64,000 nucleotides of DNA from Batkoa obscura (GCA_030770535.1 JASVEC010000004.1:806001-870000); one strand, 5' to 3'. Positions 46,401 to 57,118 are shown, counted from the first letter of the stretch. Notes: generated from the sequence alone by a model not told the origin. Numbers and translations are program-made.

Positions 46401-46930
46401 TTTAAATTGATAACTAATGAAATGGAACTATCCTCCTCTTGAGGTATTAGCTTTTCTTTTACATCTTGAAAACTGATGATTGCTTTATATTCGTTATTTT
46501 GGTAGTTGAAAAAGATAACAAATTCAGTATCAATAAAGTGGACTATAAACTTTGAATTAGTTAAAATCCCATTTTCCTTGCTTAAATTTATATCCCATTC
46601 CAAGTCAAAAATTCCGTCAGTAAAGTTACCCAGCTGTATCTTATTTATTGAAAAAACCTGACGTCTGCACAACTGATTATCCGTTTTATTTTTTAATTGT
46701 ATATTTAATTTATAATCTCTAATATAAATATTTTGGGTTAAAAAATCATCTTTAAATGGGTTAAACACAACTTCTGCTGTTATAAAATCAAATAAGTCTT
46801 TATTTTTTTTAATTGTTAGCTTATCAATTTTGCCATATTTTATTAAAGCTTCGTTAAGCTCAGTATCACTAATTTTAGTAGGAAGGTTAGTAATATCGTA
46901 TATATAATATTTTAAAGATAGTTTATTCAT
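43463..46930 (-). CDS. RNA-dependent RNA polymerase (RNAi type, single exon)
   Basis: Uninterrupted frame of 1,155 residues. It belongs to the cellular RdRP family (QDE-1, Rdp1, plant RDRs) that makes double-stranded RNA from single-stranded templates for Dicer, feeding small-RNA silencing. The family signature is present: DGVGKISSELLKKIA, QFRMGGYKGVV, LRPSQKKF, KGALLIGVMDEYG, HPGDVRVVTAVD and the catalytic CSGGDLDGDEFTVIWD, with DLDGD at residues 798-802. All three catalytic Asp residues of that loop are intact. The N-terminal 90 residues resemble an RRM-like fold (YIYDITNLPTKISDTELNEAL), as in plant and Rdp1-type enzymes. No frame break, no intron; most neighbours are intron-rich. It should be functional. 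The start at 46930 is the first ATG of the frame. Confidence 0.95.
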   Translation of the reverse strand: MNKLSLKYYIYDITNLPTKISDTELNEALIKYGKIDKLTIKKNKDLFDFITAEVVFNPFKDDFLTQNIYIRDYKLNIQLKNKTDNQLCRRQVFSINKIQLGNFTDGIFDLEWDINLSKENGILTNSKFIVHFIDTEFVIFFNYQNNEYKAIISFQDVKEKLIPQEEDSSISLVINLNRPPKFWIKEKSTEQLNGLWERSRYQKRIIAIYTKEDKEHFLDESPFDVSYNYCKKIGYWLSWRFKFHFGFSYDKRVFERVLRDLSKYNLIEQPFNYQKYEVHKSNISADKINSNYMLPFDLSYLVESIISFNLTSRKYITEDFINLLKDKNSKRKTINQGFERLCSEGKFISDLYKYFHKHITSKSLIKGLCFQPSHSVLVRKVAITPTKVYLLPATLEMTNRIIRQYSSVKDRFLRVVFCDENMRPLGANKETNHNILIRFFCILRYGLKISDRKYRLLAFSSSQLREHGCWFFSDTEDITVETIHQWMGDFSNIHNVAKYAARMGQCFSSSKDGAELEDHNVTEIPDIERNGWTFSDGVGKISSELLKKIAGKLDLPNSPSAIQFRMGGYKGVVTLSPELEGEQLCLRPSQKKFESNHLVFEVIRIAQYCCAHLNRQVIILLTALGIKDSVFIELQNEMVEELSKMRQSFSKAISVLANHTDEYGVAKSLIKLIQANLFHSKDNYIRNMLDLVYIYVLTNLKNKARIQVPKGALLIGVMDEYGVLNEDEIFVQCSNSENLGDFKIVTDECIVTRNPCFHPGDVRVVTAVDKKELRHLVNVIVFPSTGYRDIPSQCSGGDLDGDEFTVIWDPRLIPSLKNERPMGHLPAKPKFFEKVETLDICIFFINYILNDNLGAIANSHLALSDARHNGVYDTDCLTLAQRHSRAVDFPKTGIPADLENELRAKEFPDFMQKEDKPMYISKKILGKLYRSLALDSFSPTNLFDLNPILRVEGYETYIASAVRNKAAYDSAIENLMLQYGINNELEVVSGYILNHREMGKKRSYQVRVNLMEAMEDIKKDFRTIFFEKLMAEGQNGVRGKNIIESYKKASAWYFVSYDKGFNKDMQSNFNTFCWVIYDVLCEIAESKREKLATFTNFQFNNKIIEKRTKMNDKPDKENYSMINEFMDNKNLMEERIGYDTLADGLTTLKIGDGAN

Positions 46931-47624
46931 TATATAAAAAAATAAAATAAAATTTTATTGATAGTTTTATTATCATCATTTTTAAATTAAGTACAACCAA
47001 TAAAATTAATAAACCAAATTAAGTCTAGTTATAAGCAAAGTAAAAATTAATACATTAAACTTTTTTTTCTTTTTTTTATTTAATTTAAATAAATTGATCA
47101 AAAAAAATAAAAGCAATATAATTAAATATAATAATAAATTCATTATAATAAAAATAAATTTTTAATGAAACTTAAAGTTAAAACAATAAAAAAGTATAGT
47201 ATTATTCAATACAAAATATTATATTTTTAATATGATTAATTATTATAACTAAAAAAGCTATATTTTTTCATAGCGTTGGCTAATTAATTATCATAATTAA
47301 AGATATAAAACATAATATTAGCTATAAAAAACAATAATTAGCTTTAAAGCTGTAATAATTATTTCTATAGTACAATTAATTTAATAATAAGTGTTAATTA
47401 TTATTAAGTTAAATAATGTTTTTAACTATTGATTGATTTTGCTACTAAAAGGTATTATATTTTTAAATTCAGATACAATTAGTTTAAAGTTTTTTTATTT
47501 AAATTTGTTATGAAAATTTTTACCATTTAATTACAGAAAATGTTATTTTTATATTTTGATGTTTATATTTAGTAACTATAATAAAAAATAATTATTGTTG
47601 TATTCCTTGTATATAGCTACTTAG
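46931..47624. other. AT-rich intergenic region
   Basis: About 690 bases upstream of the RdRP, with long A and T runs and no recognised feature. Confidence 0.6.
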
Positions 47625-47935
47625 TGTGAAATATTGGTTTATCAGCTCTCGGATTATTTATAAGATAATAATCATTTAACTTGTTTACAAAACTAGTTGT
47701 AGTCTTATAATCAATTTGACCGTGAACCATGTGGTACAAACAATTCAGAGTTCCTTGTTTTGATTTGCTGCGAGAATTTCTAACTTCACATTGCAGAATA
47801 TAAAAGAGATTCTTAACATGATAACTCGAGGCCTTTTAACTGAATTACTCCCTGATATCGTACTATTAATAAAGTCACTAAGTCTTTCTGACAATATCTT
47901 ACGTAGATTTTACAGTAGTAACTTCTATTCTATTT
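47625..47935 (-). mobile_element. Element B copy 4, truncated by Tn-A copy 2
   Basis: A 311-bp piece of element B, beginning TGTGAAATATTGG and containing the ACTAAGTCTTTCTGACA region, cut off where Tn-A copy 2 begins. The other end of the element is not found beyond the right end of Tn-A. Confidence 0.75.
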
Positions 47936-48524
47936 GGGGGTGTCCGAATTGGTTTCATTTTTTTATCCAATTTTTAAATATTATATATTTTAAAAACTTT
48001 GCTTAAAATTCTATAAAAATAAATTCTTTATTAAAAGCCAAAAGTACCCGACACAGTTTTAAATTATTTTACTATAACTTATATTGTAAATTAGCGGAAT
48101 TTCTATCAAATTTAATATAAATTTCCGAATTAGCAAGGACTTTACTAATATAGCCTGTATAGTGTAGTGATATTAATCAAAGTTGTAATATGTAAATAAA
48201 TATATATTTTTATAAAACTTTATTAAGAAATATTTATTATTAACTGTTTTACAGCCAACATTGCAGATTTGCTATCAAATGAACAAATTATTTTAATGTT
48301 ATAATTACATTATCAATATATCGCTAAGTTAATAAATAGCTGCATGGGAGGGAGTGGTTAGCCCCAAAACTATAATTAACCATCTCTATGTAACACAAGC
48401 AGTGTAATAATAGTTTTTACTTATTATTACAACTACTTGCTCTTTGACTATTTATTGACTTAGCTATTATTAATTTAAGTAATATCAACATTTAATAATT
48501 GATTTCTATCATCTAATAAGCTAC

Positions 48525-50191
48525 TTACTTGCTTACTTGCTTACTAAATATTGAAACTTTTAAATTTTCAGTTATTTTTATAAGATAGTCTGGGGTTAAT
48601 CTTTTAATTTTTCTATTTTCTATAGACTCTATAACTCTGATTGTAACTATATCGCTTTTTTTTGATGTATCAGATACTGGATAACAGTGTAGTTTATTAT
48701 TACGTTTAATAAAATGTAAATACTTTTTAATACCTTGTATTTTTATTATTTTTATTATATCTTTGTTTCTTTCATACTTTTTAAAAATTATATTTGTTTT
48801 CCCATTATTGACAGTTGAGTTATTAACTCTATTATGTTCACAAATAAAAATCTCAAATTTTGAAATCAATTGATCAATATCTTCTATTTTACCTAATGCT
48901 TCAAAACTATTTTTCCACTGTGAAAGATTTCCAAAATGTCCGTCAACTATGCTTTTTCCATGATGTTCGGCAAAAAAATTAAGATCAATATTTAAACTAT
49001 TATTTATTTTATAAATTTCTTCAAATATATAATGTAAAAACTCTTGAGATTTAAAATGATATCCTGTATCTGCCCATATATTAATTTTTGTAAACTTTTT
49101 AAATAAAGGCTCTTTAGATATTGAATCAATTAAACAATCTCCTGCATATGCTGAATCATCGTTTAATATTTCAGATAAATAATCAAAATAAACTTTGCCT
49201 ATTGTTTTATCATTTTTTAAATATAAAACGCTAAACCCTAATACTGATATAGCTTGTTTATTATAATGATCTGAACTTATTGGATCTGGTCTTGTTCCTA
49301 TTTCCATATTTTGTTTAAAGTCTAAAATTATTATACAACTTCTATTATTTAATTTTTTAATAGTTTATTAAACATGTTTTTTTGAGTATCAACACAAAAT
49401 TCATGTAATTTATGTAACCTTTTTTCTTTATTAAAAGATTCTTCTATCTCTGTTTTATTTTTTGTCGCTGTATTTATTTTATTTTCAAATAACTTTTTTC
49501 TAACTGTATACTGGGCACATATATTACATAAACCTGTTTTTCTTGCTGGATTTTTAAAATTATTTGATATATATTTAAAAAATGTTGACCTAGCTACTGC
49601 TTTATCTTTTAAATCATTAAGATACTTACTGTATATCATTCTTCTACTTTTATTTAATATATATATTATCTGACGAATATTTATTATCATTATTTTTTTT
49701 ATTGAATCTTGATGAAATAGTTGAATTATCAAGTAAATATTGTATAATAATCTCAATTTGCTCATCTTTAATTTTTTTTGTATTTTTGATAATAGGTTGT
49801 AATGTTGGTGTTTTATTATTATTAATTATTTTTGAATAATCATATTGATTTCTACTTGTATTAAATCCAAAACTTTTACATTCATCAAAAGAATATACTG
49901 AAGCTATAGTCGATAATAATGCTACTTGTTGATTTTTATTTCCTGTTTCCTTTAAAGCACTAATTTTATACATTGCTTGATTAAGTTTGTTATTATTAAT
50001 AGTAAAATTTAATAACTTTTCTTTTCTTTTCTTTTTTTTGTTTTATTATGAAATTCCATAAACTCTGGGTTATTGTGAATAGCTGTTAAAATTGATGTAA
50101 ATGAATTACAATGTTTATATAATGTGCTTCTCCCTACCATGTTAAAGTTTTTAGAAATTCCATTTCGAAGTTTAGTTATAAAAGCTTGCAT
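48525..50191 (-). pseudogene. Transposase of Tn-A copy 2, catalytic domain intact
   Basis: Minus strand. The C-terminal 260 residues (48525-49307) are one open frame. A frame change next to an A-run at about 49356-49362 links them to the upstream frame (49349-49765). That frame ends with HEFCVDTQKNMFNKLLKN and carries a CxxC (LCNICAQY). A second frame change near 49660-49690 links it to the N-terminal frame (49650-49973). Across the first change the frame reads CIIILDFKQNMEIGTRP, supplying the likely first catalytic Asp. Then come WADTGYHFKS and FFAEHHGKSIVDGHFG. Both changes also occur in copy 1, so they were inherited, or are short introns or programmed shifts rather than fresh damage. Confidence 0.75.
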
Positions 50192-50283
50192 TTTGTTTTT
50201 ATTTTAATAAAAAATAAAGTCAAATAATTATATATTTACATCTTATATATCTATTAAACATTTAATAAAAAAATACAAAACAC

Positions 50284-50640
50284 TGTGAAATATCGTTTCA
50301 TCAGCTCTATGATTGATTATCGCATAATAATCACTTAACTTGTTTACAAAGCTAGTTGGAGTATAAAAGAGATTCTTCAACATAATAGCTCGAGGCTTTT
50401 TAATTGAATTATTCCCTAATACTGTATTTTTAATAAAGCCACTAAGCCTTATAGTATTTTACGTAGATTTTACAGTAGTATCTTCTATTCTATTTATTTT
50501 ATATAGTTCGTAGCTTATTGCGCACTATTCCTATTAATTTAAGTCTATTTTAGTTACATAAACTAAGGCCTTTTGACTTACGGCCAGTTAATTAAGCTAG
50601 GGCTGCTTTCAACTGCAATAATTGAGTACCAATTTTCACA
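50284..50640 (-). mobile_element. Element B copy 5, nested in Tn-A copy 2
   Basis: A 357-bp element, TGTGAAATATCG to ATTTTCACA, at the same internal position as element B copy 1 in Tn-A copy 1. The shared site shows that the nested element moved with its host transposon. Confidence 0.75.
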
Positions 50641-51127
50641 AACATATAATTAAAAAAATAAAATAAATAAAATAAGTCTTTTAAGTTAAATTTTTATATT
50701 TAATTTTAAGCTTTTTAAATTTGGCTGGTCGTACATTGGGGACTTACAAATTTAAAAACTTAAAATTTGGATTAATTTCTGGTTGGATTCTGAAACCAAT
50801 TCGGACACCCCCATATAACGTAAAGTTTTTATGTAATTAAAATCTCTTGTTGAAATTTTATATTAACATGCATGCTTCACTATTATGATTGTAAATATGA
50901 AAAAAACTACAGAACTCTCTTTAAAAGTTTAAAAGAACTCTCAAAATAAGTAACTAATATAAAAACAGTCTAATAAAGAAAATATTCATTAAAACAGTAA
51001 AATACAATAATGATAGTATAATATGAAGCATAAGTAAGTTTTCTAATTGGTAGCTTTTTAATAGTGACAATAAATAAAAATAAAGAGTTAATTTCAAATG
51101 TTAAAATATAGTAAATTTTTAATTAAA

Positions 51128-54100
51128 TCAAAGTGATTGGTTTTGAACCAAAGATGTATAGAAACCATTAAGCGTTAGAAGCTCATCATGAGTACCCATT
51201 TCTACTTTTTTACCATTCTTCATAACAACGATTATATCGGCATCTTGAATAGTGGATAAACGATGGGCAACGGTAATTGTAGTTCTACCTTCCGAAGCTT
51301 TATCTAAAGCATCTTGTACAACTTTTTCAGATTGGGAATCTAAAGCAGATGTAGCTTCATCTAATAGCAATAATTTTGGATTCCTAATAAGTGCTCTAGC
51401 AATAGCTACTCTCTGTTTTTGACCACCTGAAAGTCTACCTCCACGCTCACCACATGAAGTATCGTAACCATCTGGGAGATCCATGATAAAATCATGTGCA
51501 TTAGCCATTTTAGCTACATGAATAATTTCTTCTTTTGTGACATCTCTTTCTGCTCCATAAGCGATATTATCCATAACTGAAATATTAAAAAGCACAGGTT
51601 CTTGACCAACGATAGATAATTGACTTCTTAAATAAGGTACATTCCATTCACTGATATCCTGGCCTTCAACTTCAAGTTTACCAGAATTAAGTGTATAGAA
51701 CATTTGAATAAGGCCAATCATAGTTGATTTTCCAGACCCAGAAGAGCCAACTAAAGCTACTTTTTTATTTCTAAGTACTTCTAAATCCAATCCATTTAAT
51801 ACCTTAGTATCGGGTCTGGATGGGTAAGAAAAATGAGCATTTTTACTTGAAATGTTACCATAAAGTTTTTTGTTCTTATTACCATAGGCATCTGATTGAT
51901 TAATTTTGGGTGTACGGTCTAAAAGTGCAAAAACATCATTGGCAGCAATTTTAGATTTAACAAAAGAAGTCAATTCGCTAGAAGCGAATCCGAAAGAATT
52001 TCCCATAAACATAATTGCAGTGACCACTTGAAACATATTACTATAGGTATATTCTTGACTAATAATTAAAATGGTGCCATACCAAAACAATAGAGCGTTG
52101 ATGAAATGGGGAATGCACATGGCAAATGAATATCCCATCGCCGATTTAAGATAACCTTTTCTAGAAATTCTATCGGCTTTTTCAACTCTTTCTAAATAGT
52201 CCTCGAAGAAAAGATTCTCTCTGTTTAATGAGCTAACAGTACGCTTATTAAGAATAGATTCCATAGCGAGTTGAGACACTTTCAAATAGGCAAGCTTTGT
52301 TTTCTCATTGACATCAGATAGTACAGAAACTTGAACAAGTTGCCCATAAATGGTAAGTGGGGCAGTGGCTAATGCAACTAAAGTGAGTTTCCACCCACTA
52401 GAGAAGGCAATAATCAAACTAGCGATGGCGCAAGATAAAACACTAAAAACTGGCCCTAAAAACTTGCCAACCAAGCCTTGAACATTTTCAGCCTCAGTTG
52501 ATAGTTTACCAGTGATAATTCCAACCGAATTCTCGGGAGCATCATAAAAACCAACTTCTTGAGTTAGCAAAGAACGAAAACATTTTTTACGAATTTCATA
52601 AGTAAGATACTCTCCTAACGTATTGAAACCAGCATGTTTCATAAAACCAGCAATTAAGCAACCAATAGCCAATGTTAGGAACATAAGGGACCAGAAGTTG
52701 ATATCATTCTGTCCTTTTTCTATTAATCCTGGAGTAGTCAAATGAAAGAATGATTGAGTTGCATTGGTTAGAAGAAGCGCATACATAGGGAATATAATGC
52801 CATCCAATAATGCGCCAATAGCACCAACAAGTCCAAAATACCAATGTGGTGATATTATTTTTAAGCATCTCATCAATGGGATTGAGACTTTTCCTTTGTT
52901 CCTTCTGCTCTCAATTAGTTCCTTCGGAAGGGTCTTAACTCGACTTGTCATCTTAAATAAGCCCACATCTAACTCTTTAATATCCTCAATATCATCAATA
53001 TCTATCACTATTTCCTCTTCACTAGTGCCTTCAATAACTATATCGTCGTCTTTGGTTACTTCTTCTTCTCCACCTTTTCTAATTTCCTGCTGTTTTACCA
53101 AATTAGCATAAGCGCCATTAAGTGCAAGTAATTCGTTATGACTTCCTTCTTCAATAATAGTACCCTTATCGAAAACAATAATTTTATCTGCTTTTTTAAT
53201 AGTAGATAAACGATGAGCAATCACAATAGTTGTTCTATCTTTAGCAGCATTATCTAATGCTTTTTGAACAATCCTTTCTGATTCAGTATCTAAAGCTGAG
53301 GTGGCTTCATCAAGTAATAATATAGTTGGATCCTTAATTATAGCTCTAGCAATAGCTATTCTTTGCTTTTGTCCACCACTCAATTGAGAGCCACGATCAC
53401 CAACCATAGTACCATATTGTTGTGGTAACTTCATGATAAAATCATGGATGTTAGCTAGTTTACAAGCATTTACAACACGATCATGTAATTGTTTAGCATC
53501 AGCTTTAAACTCATCATCGTTCTTTAAACCAAATAATATGTTCTGTTTGATCGTGGTACCAAATAAACATGGTTCTTGACCTACTAAGCCAACATGTTCT
53601 TTTAAGAATTTATTCGAGATTTGAGAGATATCTATTCCATCTAACAAAACTCTTCCAGATATTGGTGTATAAAATCTTTCTATCAATCCAACACATGTAC
53701 TTTTACCACTACCAGAATGACCAACTAAAGCAACTGTTTGTCCTTTTGATGCTTTAAAACTAATACCTTTAAGGATCTGAACATCCAGTCTAGATGGGTA
53801 ACTGAATTGTACATTTTCAAATGTTATATTCCCTTTTACTGGTGACATTTTAGATTGATTTTTCATATGTTCCTCAGTTATTAAAAATGGATCAATACTT
53901 GATTCTCTTTCAATGATTTCGAATAGTTTAGTAGCAGCACCTTGTGCTGTAGCAACTGCGGTAATAGAAGGAGAAGCCATACCTAATACCATGGAACCAA
54001 TTAGCACATTAAAGAATACTGTTAACACATCACTGGGATCTTGCTCCCTGTCATGAATTAATTTACCACCATACCACATAGCTAAAGCGTAGCTTGAAAA

Positions 54101-54979
54101 CGTTATAAGCAAAAAGATGCCATTACCTAAGCCCGTAAAAAAGGCCTTACGAAAGCCACTTTTACGAGCCATCTGTAATTTATTTTCGTATCTAATTTGT
54201 TCTTTTTCCTGAGTGTTGAACGAATATATTGTTTTTATAGCAGATAATACTTCTTCAGCTATTGATCCTGCTTCACCATATACCCCTTGTCCGCCTTTAG
54301 AAGAATCTGCTACCGTTTTACCTATCAAAATACCCGCAAGTACTAACAACGGTACTGAACTTAACATCACTAAAGTTAACTTCCATCCTTTTATGAAGGC
54401 AATAACAAAAGCACCAATAAAACAAGTAATATTTTGTATAAGCATTCCGACTTTATCGGACATACCATCTTGTACTAAATTAATATCACCAGCTATGCGT
54501 GAAGCAATGTCACCTGAGGAGATAGAATCAAACCAACCCATTTCTTGGCTTAAAACTGAACGATAGTATTTATTTCTGATCCTCACAGCTTGACTTTCAC
54601 CGACTATTAACCAAAGTGATAGCTGTAAGTAAGCAGCAGTTGCTGTGACACTTCCAGCTATAACAAACATAATACATAAGAAGTTAATTTCGTCTTTCAA
54701 TGTTGCATCAGCAAGATCTGGGCTGACAGGATAGTTTTTTTGATAATCGCCGAACAAGCCAATAATTTGAGAAAACAATAGAAATAAGAAAGGTTGAGAT
54801 AGACCATTGATAATAGCAGCTAACATAGCTAAACCAATTATTATTTTATCATTTTTTGTTGCAAATTTAAACAGTTTGAGCAATGGTACGTTTGGAGTTT
54901 TCTCTTTTTTCTCTTCTAACCCAATGCCCTTTTCATTGACTCTATTTTCATTCTCGTTCTTTTTCTTAGCTTTAAACAT
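51128..54979 (-). CDS. ABCB full-length ABC transporter (P-glycoprotein/MDR-like)
   Basis: Uninterrupted frame of 1,283 residues with the layout TMD1-NBD1-TMD2-NBD2, the usual size of a full ABCB exporter (Pgp, fungal Ste6/MDR relatives). Such pumps export hydrophobic drugs, lipids or peptides from the plasma membrane or vacuole. NBD1 has Walker A GHSGSGKST (from residue 420), LSGGQKQR, and Walker B TILLLDEATSALD with H-loop VIAHRLSTI. NBD2 has Walker A GSSGSGKST (from residue 1078), LSGGQKQR, Walker B LLLLDEATSALD and AHRLSTI. All catalytic residues look intact, including both Walker B glutamates. Each TMD shows six hydrophobic helices. A charged linker (EEEVTKDDDIVIEG and on) separates the halves. 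No intron. The natural substrate cannot be told from sequence. Confidence 0.95.
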   Translation of the reverse strand: MFKAKKKNENENRVNEKGIGLEEKKEKTPNVPLLKLFKFATKNDKIIIGLAMLAAIINGLSQPFLFLLFSQIIGLFGDYQKNYPVSPDLADATLKDEINFLCIMFVIAGSVTATAAYLQLSLWLIVGESQAVRIRNKYYRSVLSQEMGWFDSISSGDIASRIAGDINLVQDGMSDKVGMLIQNITCFIGAFVIAFIKGWKLTLVMLSSVPLLVLAGILIGKTVADSSKGGQGVYGEAGSIAEEVLSAIKTIYSFNTQEKEQIRYENKLQMARKSGFRKAFFTGLGNGIFLLITFSSYALAMWYGGKLIHDREQDPSDVLTVFFNVLIGSMVLGMASPSITAVATAQGAATKLFEIIERESSIDPFLITEEHMKNQSKMSPVKGNITFENVQFSYPSRLDVQILKGISFKASKGQTVALVGHSGSGKSTCVGLIERFYTPISGRVLLDGIDISQISNKFLKEHVGLVGQEPCLFGTTIKQNILFGLKNDDEFKADAKQLHDRVVNACKLANIHDFIMKLPQQYGTMVGDRGSQLSGGQKQRIAIARAIIKDPTILLLDEATSALDTESERIVQKALDNAAKDRTTIVIAHRLSTIKKADKIIVFDKGTIIEEGSHNELLALNGAYANLVKQQEIRKGGEEEVTKDDDIVIEGTSEEEIVIDIDDIEDIKELDVGLFKMTSRVKTLPKELIESRRNKGKVSIPLMRCLKIISPHWYFGLVGAIGALLDGIIFPMYALLLTNATQSFFHLTTPGLIEKGQNDINFWSLMFLTLAIGCLIAGFMKHAGFNTLGEYLTYEIRKKCFRSLLTQEVGFYDAPENSVGIITGKLSTEAENVQGLVGKFLGPVFSVLSCAIASLIIAFSSGWKLTLVALATAPLTIYGQLVQVSVLSDVNEKTKLAYLKVSQLAMESILNKRTVSSLNRENLFFEDYLERVEKADRISRKGYLKSAMGYSFAMCIPHFINALLFWYGTILIISQEYTYSNMFQVVTAIMFMGNSFGFASSELTSFVKSKIAANDVFALLDRTPKINQSDAYGNKNKKLYGNISSKNAHFSYPSRPDTKVLNGLDLEVLRNKKVALVGSSGSGKSTMIGLIQMFYTLNSGKLEVEGQDISEWNVPYLRSQLSIVGQEPVLFNISVMDNIAYGAERDVTKEEIIHVAKMANAHDFIMDLPDGYDTSCGERGGRLSGGQKQRVAIARALIRNPKLLLLDEATSALDSQSEKVVQDALDKASEGRTTITVAHRLSTIQDADIIVVMKNGKKVEMGTHDELLTLNGFYTSLVQNQSL

Positions 54980-55470
54980 GTTTATTAATCAAATTTGATA
55001 CTCTATAATAGAATTTTCATTTGTTTTTATACACTCATTTCAGTCACTGAGTATAGTGAATAATTTACTATATTTAATACTTTTATTTAAAATAAAGTCG
55101 TTATTATACTAAGTAGAAGTGCGCGACTTCTAGGTTCCGAAAGACATTAGCCGAGGGCCAAAATTAATCGAGGGTTCTTATCTAATGTTTCTACTATTTC
55201 ATTTTAAACTTTCTAGCCAATAAAGAGCTATCCCTGTAAGAATTTTTCGTTATCCTTTTAGGTACTTTTGTATATATGGGGATGTTTTTTTTTGACTTCA
55301 TTATTTTTTCCATTTTTTAAGCGCTATTTAAGTAGAAAGGTTATCAATAAAATTCTTAAACAAAAAAACACATCATTATATAGTTATAAAAGGTAGTTTA
55401 TTTAATAAAGCTTTGAGGTTCTTGACATTAAGACATTTAAACTCTAATTTAATTATATCTTTATATAATA
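54980..55470. other. Intergenic with one MITE-A copy
   Basis: About 490 bases upstream of the ABC transporter and downstream of the hemerythrin-like pair; holds MITE-A copy 12. Confidence 0.6.
55278..55377 (-). repeat. MITE-A copy 12
   Basis: A 100-bp copy; the left end GGGGATG is intact, the right end has decayed to CATCATT. ATAT is present on both sides (55274-55277 and 55378-55381). Confidence 0.85.
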
Positions 55471-56086
55471 TCATACATGTTTATAAGGATAACTAAAGTT
55501 ATGAGATAACTTAATAATCTGATTATTATTTAGTCTATTGAGCATAATTGGTAAATAATCATCGTTCACTTTTCTGAAGTGATTTTCATAATGCTAATGA
55601 TTTTATTTTATTCTATTTTATTTTGTTTTATGTTTATATAATTTTATATTACCTCTAATAAGTGAGTAAAGCGTAACTCAGATTGAGGATTCAATCCCTC
55701 TATTAAAAATATAGCTTTAAAAGTACTCAATTCAATCATAAGTGTATCCAATCTTGCGTGTAACTTTCTTGCAATATCATACTTTAAATAGAGCAATAAG
55801 AGGGGATAAAGATCTTTTTCTTCAAATAAATAGTAAGTTGAAACTATAAAATTTAATACTTTTATTTATATGAACACACATTATTATTACTTTTTGACAC
55901 TATACTATTTATAAACATAGAGCGGGGATCTTTCTTGAAATTGTCTTTTTGGAAGACTCTATACATATACGTGACATAATCATAATCCTTCTTTATCGCA
56001 ACATCAAATGGATCATCTTTAGAATGCTTATACATCTCATGGTTAAATAAGTTGTAAACCCAACTTAAACTGGTATTACTTTCCAT
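55471..56086 (-). CDS. Hemerythrin-like protein with altered metal ligands
   Basis: Three exons (56086-55891, 55843-55653, 55593-55471), 169 residues, TGA at 55471-55473. It is a paralogue of the gene at 57119-57883: the first two exons have identical lengths (196 and 191 nt) and phases, and the proteins align without gaps at the start (IKKDYDYVTYMYRV against IKKEHDCIIYLYKL). Hemerythrin (HHE) domains bind a di-iron or similar site through His and Glu. Here the first ligand position is Tyr35 in place of His, and the HxxxE motif has become YxxxE (TYYLFEE). His in KLHARLDTL and EHYENHF remain. Oxygen or iron binding is therefore doubtful, although the frame is intact, so a changed role is possible. 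Confidence 0.62.
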
Positions 56087-57118
56087 TGTTTGTTTAGCTT
56101 TTCAAATCATAAAAACCAAAAGCAAAAAGTTGTATTTTAGAAAGACTCATCTTATATCATTTTATAAAATGTTCTTATAATGATTTGACACCACTTAGTA
56201 TTTAGCACTTTAAAATTTAAGCTACACCAAAGTATGACATGTGATAAATGCTATGTTATAATAGCAACAAAGAAATTATAAAATTGTAAAAAACATAATT
56301 TAAATTGTAATATAAATATCCAATATAATTTTTATAATAGTATAATTCGCTATTCGGGATATTAAATCTACAAATTATCATATAGCTCTAGTTACTGAAT
56401 TATTATATAAAACGACAATCTAGAAATAAATGAGTTTAAATATTAGAAAATAAATTAACTAAAGCTCTAAGTATCCTTAGTTTTGATGAAAAACCCTGTT
56501 TCAAATACTGAGTTTTAAAAATTATAAGAATTTTATAAGCAGAGTATGATGCTTATTTTAAAAAAAATTAAATTGTTTTACTTAAAATTCCGTGCTTGTG
56601 ATTTCTAATCTATTAGACTCCAGTATTTTTAAACGGAATGGCTAAGCTGAATTTGCGTCCATCTCATAATTTAATGTGGAAAATGGACTTGATCCCTTAT
56701 ATTTATGATTCTAAGTCTTAGTATATATACTTATATAAAAATCTAAAGTAATGTCATTTTTTTAAATATATCCCTGGCAATCATATATAAATAGGTATAT
56801 AAAAGAAATTTAGACGCTTCAGGCTAAGTAGAGCTCATTTATATGTATTTAAACTTATACTGTGTTTTAGGTTTATAAGTATACTAATTCAAAATACCTA
56901 GCAAAAATTACATTATTGAGTTACAGCTTTATTTATGATTAAATCATTATTCTCCCCCTTTAAATAAATTTTTAGCTTCAGCTGTAAAATTATATTATTA
57001 GAAATTTGACAGTATACAATTCTAGCTTAATAGCCCACAAATTAATGATTAATGTTTGTTAATGTTGATAATATAGTATTATATATATCTAATACTCTAA
57101 AGCTTTCATAGAAAATGT
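56087..57118. other. Intergenic region between two paralogous genes
   Basis: About 1 kb, AT-rich, no other feature recognised. Confidence 0.6.

Larger units (their letters stand above)
47936..50812 (-). mobile_element. Tn-A copy 2: DDE DNA transposon
   Basis: A 2,877-bp copy of the transposon at 28286-31060, nearly identical over most of its length. The ends are GGGGGTGTCCGAATTGGTTTCA and its complement. The left flank is ATTT and the right flank ATAT, so the two do not match. It carries element B copy 5 (50284-50640) at the same position as copy 1. The transposase catalytic region is intact in this copy. Confidence 0.87.

Noticed and set aside
52764-53111. 115-residue plus-strand frame inside the ABC transporter, and similar frames at 53569-54998
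   Set aside because: All antisense to an intact 1,283-residue gene.
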